This document shows, piece by piece, positions 28,451 through 37,307 of a stretch of 64,000 nucleotides of DNA (positions within the stretch are counted from its first letter, which is position 1; the number at the start of each line of letters is the position of its first letter). This DNA is from Craspedostauros australis. Its lineage: Eukaryota; Bacillariophyta; Bacillariophyceae; Mastogloiales; Achnanthaceae. The DNA is taken from the NCBI GenBank assembly GCA_026770025.1, contig JAMXDE010000049.1, forward strand, positions 1 to 64,000, read 5' to 3'. A program made the position numbers and the translations under genes. The notes under the pieces were generated by a model that was not told the origin of the DNA, made no database searches, and saw only the letters and a program-made list of their open reading frames with translations.

Positions 28451-29158
28451 TAGTTCTATGAGAAATGGACAAGTCTAGTTGGTATTCCGTGTCTTTTGCA
28501 CGTTGTCAGGAGGATGGTCTGTCCTTCAACCGGTTTTGACGCCGTTTGATGTTGAGAACAAAGCTGTATCAGACGATGATGTAATTGTAGTAGACTCGGA
28601 AGTAAGCTGTGAAGATTGTTTCTGATTGCTTGTTTTATGTGTTAAGCTTACAGTTCATAGGACGATCGAGTAAAAGGACAGGGTTCACGCTGTCGTACTT
28701 CAGCCGTTCTTGTTGCTCAGCAACATGTCGTGATGGTTCGACACACTCACAGCCATTCAGCGGCTCCATCCGTAGAGCAGTACTTGATCCATGGGTGTGG
28801 ATGTACTTCAAGATGCGTGCAGGTTCTGCAAGATGGTTAGCTGGACAGGTGGCGTGGGTGCATGAGCTGGAGGGTGAGCAGAGCATGGATCGTGGTTCAA
28901 CTACACACCATGCGCGCGGTAGCCTTTCATTGCAGTATCGGTTTCGGATACCGGGTACCATGTACACGACATGGACGATTGAGTCCCGGATGGGTCCCGG
29001 ACCAAGTCTGTCCCAACTAGTCTAGTATTTAGGGACAAGCAAGGAGGCCAACGACTTTGGTAACTACTCTTGATGCTATATCTCAGCAGCACACCATCTC
29101 CAATCATCCCAAAACAGTACATAAGCTTGGCCAGTTGTTTTGGGATAATGATGCTGAA
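28451..29158. other. Intergenic, nothing recognised
   Basis: This is unique-looking sequence between the copia remnant and the end of the LRR gene. A 138-codon open frame (28,609-29,025, plus) has no recognisable domain and is probably fortuitous. Confidence 0.5.
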
Positions 29159-32100
29159 TTAGATTCCAGGAATCTTGCCTATATCCAATGATGTGAGGAG
29201 ACCAAGCTGAGTTGGAAGCGGTCTAGTGAAATTGGTCCCTTCCAAATCAAGAAAGGTGAGGGCTGTCAGTTGACCAATCTCGGATGGAAGCCGTCCAGTG
29301 AAGTCAGTCGGTCCCAAATCAAGATATCGCAATGCTGCCAGTTGACCAATCTCGGATGGAAGCTGTCCAGTGAAGTCAGCAGATCTCAGATCAAGAAAGA
29401 TGAGCGCTGTCAGCTGGCCAATCTTGGATGGAAGCTGTCCAGTGAAGTCAGTGAAATGCAGTTCAAGATGTTTCAGTGCTGTCAGCTGACCAATGTCGGA
29501 TGGAAGCTGTCCAGTGAAGCCAGACAAAGCCAGTTCAAGTTGTTTCAGTGCTGCCAGATGACCAATCTCGGATGGAAGCCGCCCAGTGAATTTGGTCAAT
29601 TCTAGACCAAGCAAGGTGAGCGCCGCCAGTCGGCCAATCTCGGATGGAAGCTGCCCAGTGAAGTCAGCAGATCTCAGATCAAGAAAGGTGAGCGCTGTCA
29701 GTTGACCAATCTCGGATGGAAGCCGTCCAGTGAAGTCAGTCGATCCCAAATCAAGACGGGTGAGAGCTGTCAGCTGACCAATCTCGGATGGAAGCTGCCC
29801 AGTTAGATCAGTATATCTTAGAGCAAGGCGTTTCAGTGCTGTCAGCTGACCAATCTCGGATGGAAGCTGTCCAGTGAGATCGGTCAAACCCAGGCCAAGA
29901 AAGGTGAGCGCTGTAAGCTGGCCAATCTTGGATGGAAGCTGTCCAGTGAAGCCAGTCAAAGCCAGTTCAAGATGTTTCAGTGCTGTCAGCTGACCAATCT
30001 CGGATGGAAGCTGCCCAGTGAAGTCGGCCCATAGTAGGTCAAGATATCTCAATGCTGTCAGTTGACCAATATCGGATGGAAGCTGCCCAGTGAACTCAGT
30101 AGATCTTAGATCAAGCAAGGCGAGCGCTGTCAGCTGACCAATCTCGGATGGAAGCTTCCCAGTGAAGTCAGTAGGTGCCAGATCAAGATAGGTGAGCGCT
30201 GTCAGCTGACCGATCTCGGATGGAAGCTGCCCAGTTAGATCGGTATATCTCAGATCAAGACGTTTCAGTGCTGTCAGCTGACAAATCTCGGATGGAATCT
30301 GTCCAGTTAAGTCAGTAGTTCCCAGATCAAGACTGGTGAGAGCTGTCAGTTGACCAATCTCGGATGGAATCTGTCCAGTTAAGTCAGTAGGTCCCAAATC
30401 AAGAGAAGCGAGGGCTGTCAGCTGACCAATCTCGGATGGAATCTGTCCCGTTAAGTCAGTAGGTGCCAGATCAAGATAGGTAAGCGCTGTCAGCCGACCG
30501 ATCTCGGACGGAAGCCGTCCAGTGAGATCGGTGAACTGCATGACGAGAAAGGTGAGCGCTGTCAGTTGACCGATCTCGGATGGAAAGCGCCCAGTGAGAT
30601 CGACAGATCTCAGATCAAGACTGATGAGAGCTGTGAGTTGACCAATCTCGGATGGAAGCCACCCAGTGAAGTCAGTAGTTCCCAGATCAAGACGGGTGAG
30701 AGCTGTGAGTTGACCAATCTCGGATGGAAGCTGTCCAGTCAAGCCAGTATATCTCAGAAGAAGAAAAGCGAGGGCTGTCAGTTGACCAATCTCGGATGGA
30801 AGCCGTCCAGCCAAGCCAGTAGTTGCCAAATCAAGATAGGTGAGCGCTGTCAGTTGACCAATCTCGGATGGAAGCCACCCAGTGAAGTCAGTAGTTCCCA
30901 GATCAAGACGGGTGAGAGCTGTGAGTTGACCAATCTCGGATGGAAGCGGTCTAGTGAAATTGGTCCCTTCTAGATCAAGATAGGTGAGAGCTGTCAGTTG
31001 ACCAATCTCGGACGGAAGCTGCCCAGTTAAGTCAATATATCTCAGATTAAGAATGGTGAGCGCTGTGAGTTGACCAATCTCGGATGGAAGGTGTCCAGTG
31101 AAGTCAGTATATCTCAGATCAAGATAGGTGAGCGCTGTGAGTTGACCAATCTCGGAAGGAAGTGGTCCAGCGAAGCTGCTGGAATGCAGGTCAAGATGTG
31201 TCAATTGTGTAAGTGGATACAATTCCGACGGAAACGCACCTCGCAGTTCCATGTACACTAGAGTTAGCTCTGATAGCATACTCAACATGCCAATGTGACT
31301 GAAGATGATACCATTGATCTGTGGGCGGGAGCTGTAAGTCATTTCCATTGACCATTGCTCAAGGTGCGAGAGATGATACAGGGCTGCATCGAGCGTGCCC
31401 CGCATGCCTTCGTCACCCAAAGCTACTTGTACCACATGGCCATCATCGCATGTCACACCACCAGAGGAAGAGTGCCAGTCGCACACGTCAGCATCTGATA
31501 GAAAGTCCATCTTGTCGATCCAATTGGCTCCATCGAGTGAAAAGTATATGCTCACTACTGCATAGTACTCCAATAGACGCGTGGCATTGGCTTGTACATC
31601 TTCCACGATCATTGATGTGAGGTATTGGTGGTTGCTGTTTGCCATCCAGTCCAGCGTTCGATGCGCGGTACTGGCTGAGCTGGCGAGTATGGCTGCATCG
31701 ATGAAAGTTGGCTCTTCTTGGAGTATGGGCGCGAGCACCTCCCAAATGGTGAAGAAAGCATCCGATTGATCGAAGCTGTGCGTTGGGTTCGACGAGGGTC
31801 GATGACTCGGTATATGCGTGGGTGTGCGAGTTGGGTTCGACGAGGCTAAATCACTCGATGTATCCGTGGGTGTGTGGGTTGGGATTGACGAGGGTAGATC
31901 ACTCGCTATATCCGTCGGTGTGTGAGTTGGGTTCGACGAGGGTAGATCACTTGGTACATCTGAGGGTAGATCACTCGGTGTATCCGTCGGTGTGTGGGTT
32001 GGATTTTGTGATGGCCGATCACTCAGGATCTCCGTCGGTGTGTGGGTTGGGTTCGACGAGGGTAGATCACTCAGTATGTCCGAGGGTAGATCACTCGGTG

Positions 32101-32602
32101 TATCTGAGGGTAGATCACTCGGTATCTCCATCGGTGTGTGAGTTGGATTTTGTGATGGCCGATCACTCAGTATCTCCGTCGGTGTGTGAGTTGGGTTCGA
32201 CGAGGGTAGATCACTCGGTATATGTGTGGGTGTGAGGGTTAGGTTCGACGAGGGTAGATCACTTGGTACATCTGTGGATGTGAGGGTTGGATTTTGTGAT
32301 AACCGATCACGGGGGCCATTTGCGGTGGGCTGATTACCACTGCTGCCGTCTATGTTGCTGTTGCTGCTGGTCTCGTCACTTAGGAGGAACACTACGCCTG
32401 CTGCAGTGGTACCGGCTACACCGACGACGAGCAACACCACAGTCACAACACCTTTCCAGCTCCATCCTGGGACGACCTCTGCAACTGGAACATAGGCTTG
32501 CATGTCTGCTTGCATGTCTGCTTCAGATGCTACTGGCGCAGAGGGGACAGGGATTGGTGGCGGAAGTTTAGCAGACGCATCATATGTTGTCTTGTCATCC
32601 AT
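29159..32602 (-). CDS. Type II membrane leucine-rich-repeat protein (LRR receptor-like)
   Basis: An intact 1,147-aa frame starts at an ATG. Residues 1-48 are a Pro-rich cytoplasmic tail without a signal peptide. Residues about 51-74 (GVVTVVLLVVGVAGTTAAGV...) form one transmembrane helix. About 90-280 is a low-complexity stalk of SDLPSSNPTHTPT-type repeats, likely glycosylated. Next comes a globular cap with YYAVVSIYFSLDGANW and VCDWHSSSGGVTC, the usual N-cap of diatom LRR proteins. About 28 tandem 24-residue LRRs follow (consensus LPSEIGQLTALTxLDL...TG, plant-type) plus a partial last repeat. The family makes cell-surface proteins thought to bind ligands or other cells; no kinase domain is present. 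The repeats are 72 bp long in DNA and nearly identical, so the gene has recently expanded internally. The exact ligand and role are unknown. Confidence 0.9.
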   Translation of the reverse strand: MDDKTTYDASAKLPPPIPVPSAPVASEADMQADMQAYVPVAEVVPGWSWKGVVTVVLLVVGVAGTTAAGVVFLLSDETSSNSNIDGSSGNQPTANGPRDRLSQNPTLTSTDVPSDLPSSNLTLTPTHIPSDLPSSNPTHTPTEILSDRPSQNPTHTPMEIPSDLPSDTPSDLPSDILSDLPSSNPTHTPTEILSDRPSQNPTHTPTDTPSDLPSDVPSDLPSSNPTHTPTDIASDLPSSIPTHTPTDTSSDLASSNPTRTPTHIPSHRPSSNPTHSFDQSDAFFTIWEVLAPILQEEPTFIDAAILASSASTAHRTLDWMANSNHQYLTSMIVEDVQANATRLLEYYAVVSIYFSLDGANWIDKMDFLSDADVCDWHSSSGGVTCDDGHVVQVALGDEGMRGTLDAALYHLSHLEQWSMEMTYSSRPQINGIIFSHIGMLSMLSELTLVYMELRGAFPSELYPLTQLTHLDLHSSSFAGPLPSEIGQLTALTYLDLRYTDFTGHLPSEIGQLTALTILNLRYIDLTGQLPSEIGQLTALTYLDLEGTNFTRPLPSEIGQLTALTRLDLGTTDFTGWLPSEIGQLTALTYLDLATTGLAGRLPSEIGQLTALAFLLLRYTGLTGQLPSEIGQLTALTRLDLGTTDFTGWLPSEIGQLTALISLDLRSVDLTGRFPSEIGQLTALTFLVMQFTDLTGRLPSEIGRLTALTYLDLAPTDLTGQIPSEIGQLTALASLDLGPTDLTGQIPSEIGQLTALTSLDLGTTDLTGQIPSEICQLTALKRLDLRYTDLTGQLPSEIGQLTALTYLDLAPTDFTGKLPSEIGQLTALALLDLRSTEFTGQLPSDIGQLTALRYLDLLWADFTGQLPSEIGQLTALKHLELALTGFTGQLPSKIGQLTALTFLGLGLTDLTGQLPSEIGQLTALKRLALRYTDLTGQLPSEIGQLTALTRLDLGSTDFTGRLPSEIGQLTALTFLDLRSADFTGQLPSEIGRLAALTLLGLELTKFTGRLPSEIGHLAALKQLELALSGFTGQLPSDIGQLTALKHLELHFTDFTGQLPSKIGQLTALIFLDLRSADFTGQLPSEIGQLAALRYLDLGPTDFTGRLPSEIGQLTALTFLDLEGTNFTRPLPTQLGLLTSLDIGKIPGI

Positions 32603-33258
32603 TGTTGGGTATGAATGTGGCTGCGGCTGCGGCTGTGTTGGTGGGTTTTGCGTCGGTCACACCAGTGACGAAGATGTGAATGGCACCAGCGGAAGTTGGG
32701 CTCTCTCTGTCTCTCTCGAGATTGTGAGTTGTGGTGGTTGATGGATGATGTTGTTGATGTATTGTGAGGGCGAGGAAATGAGATGTTCCAAACAATTTCA
32801 GGCATGTCAACAAGATCAATCTTGGGCGAGGCAGAGAGAGCAACTTCGCTTCTCTGCAGCAACAGTCTCTTGCTCGCACTCATCAGTGCGGGCGTGGTGG
32901 TCAAAGGAGCAACGATACAACGCTCCAAATGTCGCAACTCCTCACAGAGTACACACTTCGATACTTGGCCCAAAGAGGTGATGCATGGGGGCAGCTGCCC
33001 CACGTCTGTCATTTGCATCCGTGGCAGTGATAGTGGGAAGTTGAGGTGTCAACCATCAGAAGTGGTATCCTTTCGTGCCGTAGCGCACGTATTGATGCTG
33101 TATCGTCCCCCATCGCACACGCTGTACTCGTAGAAATCATATCTCCGATTACTTTGTACTTGTACCACGCACTCTGACACTCATCCTTCTACTTTCGCAG
33201 ATGTTCTTTATCATGGGACACGGACAGAACAGCCAAAGCGGTATTCCTCATCCGCTCC
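32603..33258. other. Upstream region of the LRR gene
   Basis: About 650 bp lie between the LRR start codon and the minisatellite. There is a CT-rich stretch (CTCTCTGTCTCTCTCGAG, about 32,701-32,718) roughly 100 bp upstream of the LRR ATG, which could belong to its 5' leader. Other open frames (up to 162 codons) look fortuitous. No TATA-like element can be asserted. Confidence 0.4.
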
Positions 33259-33466
33259 TATGATCGCATTCTATGATCGCATTCTATGATCGCATTCTAT
33301 GATCGCATTCTATGATCGCATTCTATGATCGCATTCTATGATCGCATGTTATGATCGCATGTTATGATCGCATGTTATGATCGCATGTTATGATCGCATG
33401 TTATGATCGCATGTTATGATCGCATGTTATGATCGCATGCTATGATCGCATGCTATGATCGCACCC
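33259..33466 (+). repeat. 13-bp minisatellite, 16 copies
   Basis: Sixteen head-to-tail copies of TATGATCGCATTC or TATGATCGCATGT/GC run at an exact 13-bp spacing. The variants are grouped in blocks: TTC copies first, then TGT, then TGC. The flanks (TCCGCTCC... before, GGAAGGCGATGGGT after) recur at 33,559-33,608 around a single, unexpanded TATGATCGCA. The array therefore grew inside one copy of a small local duplication. Confidence 0.95.
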
Positions 33467-34620
33467 TTGGAAGGCGATGGGTGGAGTGCAAACCCCCAAC
33501 AAGACATCGAGGAATGAGTCTTCAATGCAAACAGAGAAACAGGAGCCAAGGCAGACCCATCCGCTCCTATGATCGCAGTCTAGATCGTACCCTCGGAAGG
33601 CGATGGGTCAAGTACGAGTAGCAGAAGAGGTCGGTCGGAGGGCAATGCCATGGAGAGCGCGGTAAATGCCATATAATGGTCGGTTTTTGCTTTCTTCACG
33701 CTTGAGGCGTGTTGCACGGTTTTGGGATTGGTAAAGTCATGCACAAATGGGACTACTTGAGCACGCCTTTCCCGTGTCGACATGACGTCGAGCTCATTTT
33801 CGTACGTGGCTGACATGTCCTGCACTGTGTGCCAATGACAATGATGTCCGCTTTGCGCTCGTTCCACCCCTGTCGCGTCTGCTCCAACACACGCAAATTT
33901 CCAGACCCACGACCCATGGGATCGCCCCTTTCCTTCATCATCGCCGTGGGACACATTTGCCCCCTTGCTCGTCGGCGCGATGTCCTCAGGTGGACATCGT
34001 CTTTCCAACTCGTACGTTTCTTCGTGCAGGTAACTTTTGTGCCTTTGTCCCGGCGGTTCCATCTCACATTGCTGTTCCGATGCATCACGTGCTCCTACAA
34101 CATACACAGAATGACGCATCATACTCTGCAGTTCAATCAACGGAGTTCGTCCACTGTCACACTCTGCCCAGGCAAAGTTGTTTGTTTCCTCCACCATCGT
34201 TCTTGTTTCAAGGCAGCACAATTTGTTCGCGTGCTGTTCGTCCATGTGCGCTACATCAGTTGGTGGTGGCCACAGCGTTTGTGTCTCTCCTGTCCCCGGC
34301 GGTGGCGGTGGTGCCCCATGCTCCCAACCACCTCCAGTCCGCGTCCACGGGGTTCCACGGTAACCTGGTGTTTCTCTGATGTATTCACTGTATTGTAGCA
34401 GGACTCTCTTGCATACAAGTTCGTGTCAGGTTGCCTAGTCCATCCTCTTTTCATCCAGGAAGCATGTCGCCCCATGGGGACGAACATCCTTACCCGTTCT
34501 CCAAACTGCACTGTCAGTGGGTCCGAGATGCATTGTTGACAAATAGTGTTCCCCACAGTAAAGCATAGCATGTACACGATGAACCAGTCAGTGTGATGCT
34601 GTGCTTGCCTTTTCAAACCA
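33467..34620 (-). other. Region with two unassigned minus-strand open frames
   Basis: This 1.15-kb stretch between the minisatellite and the Harbinger-like element holds the 221-aa frame listed separately. It also holds a 121-codon frame (34,251-34,616) opening with TTG, which includes LTVQFGERVRMFVPMGRH. They lie in different frames. No domain is recognised in either, and they may be remnants of an older element. Confidence 0.35.
33580..34245 (-). CDS. Hypothetical protein, 221 aa
   Basis: This ATG-started frame is of unknown function. The protein is rich in charged residues. Around residues 110-135 it has WVWKFACVG...GHHCHWH, in which Cys and His residues are spaced somewhat like a zinc-binding site, but no defined finger family can be claimed. 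There is no signal peptide or membrane segment except a hydrophobic C-terminal stretch (LLLLVL). It lies about 480 bp beyond the end of the Harbinger-like transposase on the same strand. Harbinger elements often carry a second, DNA-binding ORF, so a link is possible but unproven. It could also be a chance ORF. Confidence 0.3.
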   Translation of the reverse strand: MDEQHANKLCCLETRTMVEETNNFAWAECDSGRTPLIELQSMMRHSVYVVGARDASEQQCEMEPPGQRHKSYLHEETYELERRCPPEDIAPTSKGANVSHGDDEGKGRSHGSWVWKFACVGADATGVERAQSGHHCHWHTVQDMSATYENELDVMSTRERRAQVVPFVHDFTNPKTVQHASSVKKAKTDHYMAFTALSMALPSDRPLLLLVLDPSPSEGTI

Positions 34621-36093
34621 GGACACCAAACACGAACTCACTACAACAGACAAGCGAGGACATCTACGATTATAATTTTATGCTTGTTAAATTCTAGCTA
34701 TTTGTTTGTACTACGTGGGATGCGCTAATTAGTGTGTGTGTTGTGCATCTGCACGGGCGATGGCACGTTCGCGTGCTTCTTGCATCGCGACAACCACGTC
34801 AAACGAGGGGTAGCCGTTGCTCAATTCAATTTGCGTCACGATGGCAACCGCGTTGAATGCAAGGCGATGCTTGTCCACATGGTGCCGCCACTTCAGGTGC
34901 ATGCATTGCCAGTGCTTGATTCTCCTGTTGACCGTTTCATGGCGGCACCGCATGATGCCATCCGCGCGAAAAGTTGGGGGAAACACACACGGGTCCCCAC
35001 GGTATCCGGCATCTGCAACGACGACTTCGTGCTGCACTAATTTTGGTTTCAGACCCAGACGGAAGATCGAAAGATCGTTCAACAGGCCACACGGGAAAGG
35101 ACCATTCGCCCAAACGATCTCACCAGTGGAAATCGCAACAGCCAACTCGTAACGCAAACCAGCAGCGCGAAATTTGAACGAGCACCACTTCTGGCTAAAC
35201 GGTTTGGGTTCGGTGATTTGCATGTCAGTCCCGTCCACAGTGACAAGAGCTTTTGCATCGTGACTTGCGCCAACAAAACGACGGTTCCAGACAATCTGTC
35301 AATGGGAGCGGTACCAGGAAAAATCAGAACCATGTGTGAGTGAATGGAGTGAACAGAATTTTGTGTCGCAGTTCGGGTGTGCGAATTTATTAGTACTTAC
35401 AATGCAATCTTTAACGGTTTCAACGGCTTCCATCATTAGCCACATCCATTTCTGAAGTGTTTTGGCAGAACACTTGCACATGGTGGCCAGGGCAGTCTCA
35501 GACACATACAGACGAAGAAACGCGCACGTCCACAGGAGATGTTTCGGTTTCGCCGTGAGCGGCAGAGCTCGCGCATGACAGAGCTCGTTCCACAAGATGT
35601 GCATGATGTCAGGGTGCGTTCCGAACACGGATGCGAACTGCCGCAGTGACTCCCTGGAAAGGCTGTTTGTGCCCAAGCCTCTTGGGCGAGACCCAATCAG
35701 CCCGAACCCCACAGCGGCGACAGTTCCACTTGGTAGAAGCATTCTCGTGTTCTTGCGAATTATGAGCTCTTGTGCAACTAGAAATGTCAAAATGAGGCAA
35801 AAAACAACAATGTCAACAAGTAACCGTTGAACTAGTACTAATTGTGCGCAAGTCAACTGCGACTTGGCAATGACGAAACGAGCTTTCTTGTGGGGCTTCG
35901 CATGCTCTCCAGCTACAACAGTTGTTCCGTGCTTTGCTGTGGGGGAGCCAATCAAGCAAGGGCGTTCTTCCGCGCTAATCGCAGAGAATGATAATCAGCA
36001 ATTACACACAGGACAAGAGGGGAGCACCAAACACTGCACTTACGACGCCGCCTGGGTGATCAATCCAATAGGTGGAGTCGGTGTGTTTGGTGT
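34621..36093 (-). mobile_element. PIF/Harbinger-like DNA transposon (approximate limits)
   Basis: The transposase gene lies between two inverted copies of ACACCAAACAC: left copy near 34,623-34,633 (GGACACCAAACACGAAC), right copy as GTGTTTGGTGTTG near 36,081-36,093. These are possible terminal inverted repeats, but the match is only about 11 bp and no clear 3-bp target duplication is seen. A further CACCAAACAC near 36,027 makes a short hairpin with the right copy. The limits are therefore tentative. Confidence 0.45.
34729..35955 (-). CDS. Harbinger-like DDE_Tnp_4 transposase, spliced
   Basis: There are two exons on the minus strand. Exon 1 ends at 35,401 (...TVKDCI). An intron runs 35,296-35,400 (105 bp, GTAAGT...TTGACAG). 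Exon 2 is 35,295-34,729 and opens IVWNRRFVGASHDAKALVTV. Splicing keeps the frame and restores the family pattern. Catalytic residues of the DDE superfamily endonuclease are visible: VDGTDM (first Asp), VVVADAGYRGDP (second Asp), MRCRHETVNRRIKHW (Glu). The joined frame is about 373 codons, but its first codon at 35,955 is TTG with a stop shortly upstream. The true start is unsure: either the internal Met (NTRMLLPSG) or a further 5' exon, since TTTCTAG near 35,778 looks like an acceptor. The function would be cut-and-paste transposition. The catalytic region shows no breaks, so it may be recent. Confidence 0.75.
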
Positions 36094-36555
36094 TGTTGTG
36101 TTCTAAGTTAGTTGTAGTCAATTGATGATTGAGTTTGTATTATGAGATGATGATCTCCTATTGCTAATGATGGTGCCTATTGCACGGGTTGCTAACATGC
36201 TGCTCGATTACCTCGTGGTTTATCTCGCAGTCTTTCCTAAAACATTGCCCAAGATGGCATGTTGATCTACACGATATCTCGTGTTATTCTTGCCCTTGGG
36301 TCTTTCTTCATCTCTCCTGGTCTTGCCTAATCTTGATCTCTGTTTGATCACATATGGATTGATCCGTCTACGTCGACAAGGTGCATGCATCACCTCTGAC
36401 GATGTTGTTCTGGATCCTAAATGTTGTTGCCACGTGCTCGATGATGCATTCGGCTAGGCTAGACAGGTCAGCATACCATGACTAAAATATAATCTCGATT
36501 CCGAGGATCACAATGACCGATCCTCTGACGTCATACGATGATGTCAGTGCCTACT
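35990..36555. repeat. Dispersed ~565-bp repeat X, copy 1
   Basis: From GATAATCAGCAATTACACAC to GATGTCAGTGCCTAC this matches 53,996-54,558 at roughly 90% identity with small indels. The first ~100 bp overlap the presumed right end of the Harbinger-like element. The rest is T-rich, non-coding sequence with DNA blocks such as GATCACATATGGATTGATCC. In this copy it runs directly into a 48-bp sequence found inverted at 46,712. Confidence 0.85.
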
Positions 36556-36989
36556 ACCTCCAGGTCGCAGTTGATGCACTCACGATAACACTAGTTGTGG
36601 AGTTTTGGCCCCTTGTTGTCACTGGTTTGCTTGCTTTTGGGAGAAACGGCGATTGGATATTTAGAGCTATTGTGTGTTTGCTCTCGCTGATCCGTCTTCT
36701 ACGTCACAGGGAACGTATTCCACGTCATGAGAAACGAGTCACAACAGAGGAAGAGACATCGTGTGACTCTTCCTCTGCAAGACAACGTGATGACTGTGCG
36801 AAGCAACAACAGAATGTGCCAGGCCAGGACAGCCAACAACACTCCACGTTGACCAGTCTCACAATGGAAACCAGCAACATCCAATCGTCTCGGAATACGA
36901 CGAAGCGCATTGGCGATCTGTACGACGCAGATGACAGTGCTTCGCCAATCACCACGACATCGTCTTCACCTTGGCTGCCAATCCTGTGA
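36513..36989 (+). CDS. Hypothetical ORF, 158 aa, doubtful
   Basis: This ATG-started frame has two hydrophobic stretches (about residues 18-43 and 48-62) and then a Ser/Thr/Gln-rich tail. Its first 15 codons lie inside dispersed repeat X, and the next 16 inside the 48-bp shared sequence. Its start therefore comes from repeat DNA. No family is recognised. It could be a fragment of an unknown membrane protein or a chance frame. Confidence 0.2.
   Translation: MTDPLTSYDDVSAYYLQVAVDALTITLVVEFWPLVVTGLLAFGRNGDWIFRAIVCLLSLIRLLRHRERIPRHEKRVTTEEETSCDSSSARQRDDCAKQQQNVPGQDSQQHSTLTSLTMETSNIQSSRNTTKRIGDLYDADDSASPITTTSSSPWLPIL
36556..36603 (-). repeat. 48-bp sequence shared with the copia left flank (inverted)
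   Basis: These 48 bp are the exact reverse complement of 46,712-46,759 (ends ACCTCCAGGTCGC... and ...AGTTGTGGAGT). Here they follow repeat X; there they lie next to the copia terminal repeat. Confidence 0.9.
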
Positions 36990-37307
36990 ATGATGCATGC
37001 ACAGCTCAGCCAATCCACTTTCTTGCCACTGTTGCTGTTTCCATTTTTCTTCTCCGATAACATGCGGTGCGCACATGATCAACTTGGTACGGTATGCATC
37101 CTGCGCAACCGTGCAGCACGATCCTCCTCCATGAACGCCAAGGCGCAAGGGACGACATCAACACAACCGAAAGTACCAATCCAGCCACGAGTGTGAAGGA
37201 GCCTCGAAGCAAATACAAGCAATAGTAAACCGCTCGTCCAAATTCGAGAGGAAAGAAACAGCATTCCAGCAAACCACAACCAAGCAAAGATCACGTGGAA
37301 ACCGAAG
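36990..37307 (+). other. Upstream region of the Cys-rich gene
   Basis: About 300 bp without a supported gene lie before the signal-peptide ATG at 37,308. The A-rich, C-rich sequence just upstream (AACCACAACCAAGCAAAG) would suit a 5' leader, but no promoter element can be named. Confidence 0.4.

Noticed and set aside
29270-31261. Plus-strand frames opposite the LRR gene (CQLTNLGWKxSSE-type repeats)
   Set aside because: They are antisense shadows of the 72-bp LRR repeat.
31783-32235. Plus-strand VDHSVYPSVCELG-type repeat frame
   Set aside because: It is a shadow of the PSDLPSSNPTHTPT stalk of the LRR protein.
35079-35333. Minus-strand 84-codon frame beside the Harbinger-like catalytic region
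   Set aside because: It crosses the intron and reads exon 2 in the wrong frame. The VDGTDM-containing frame is the real one.
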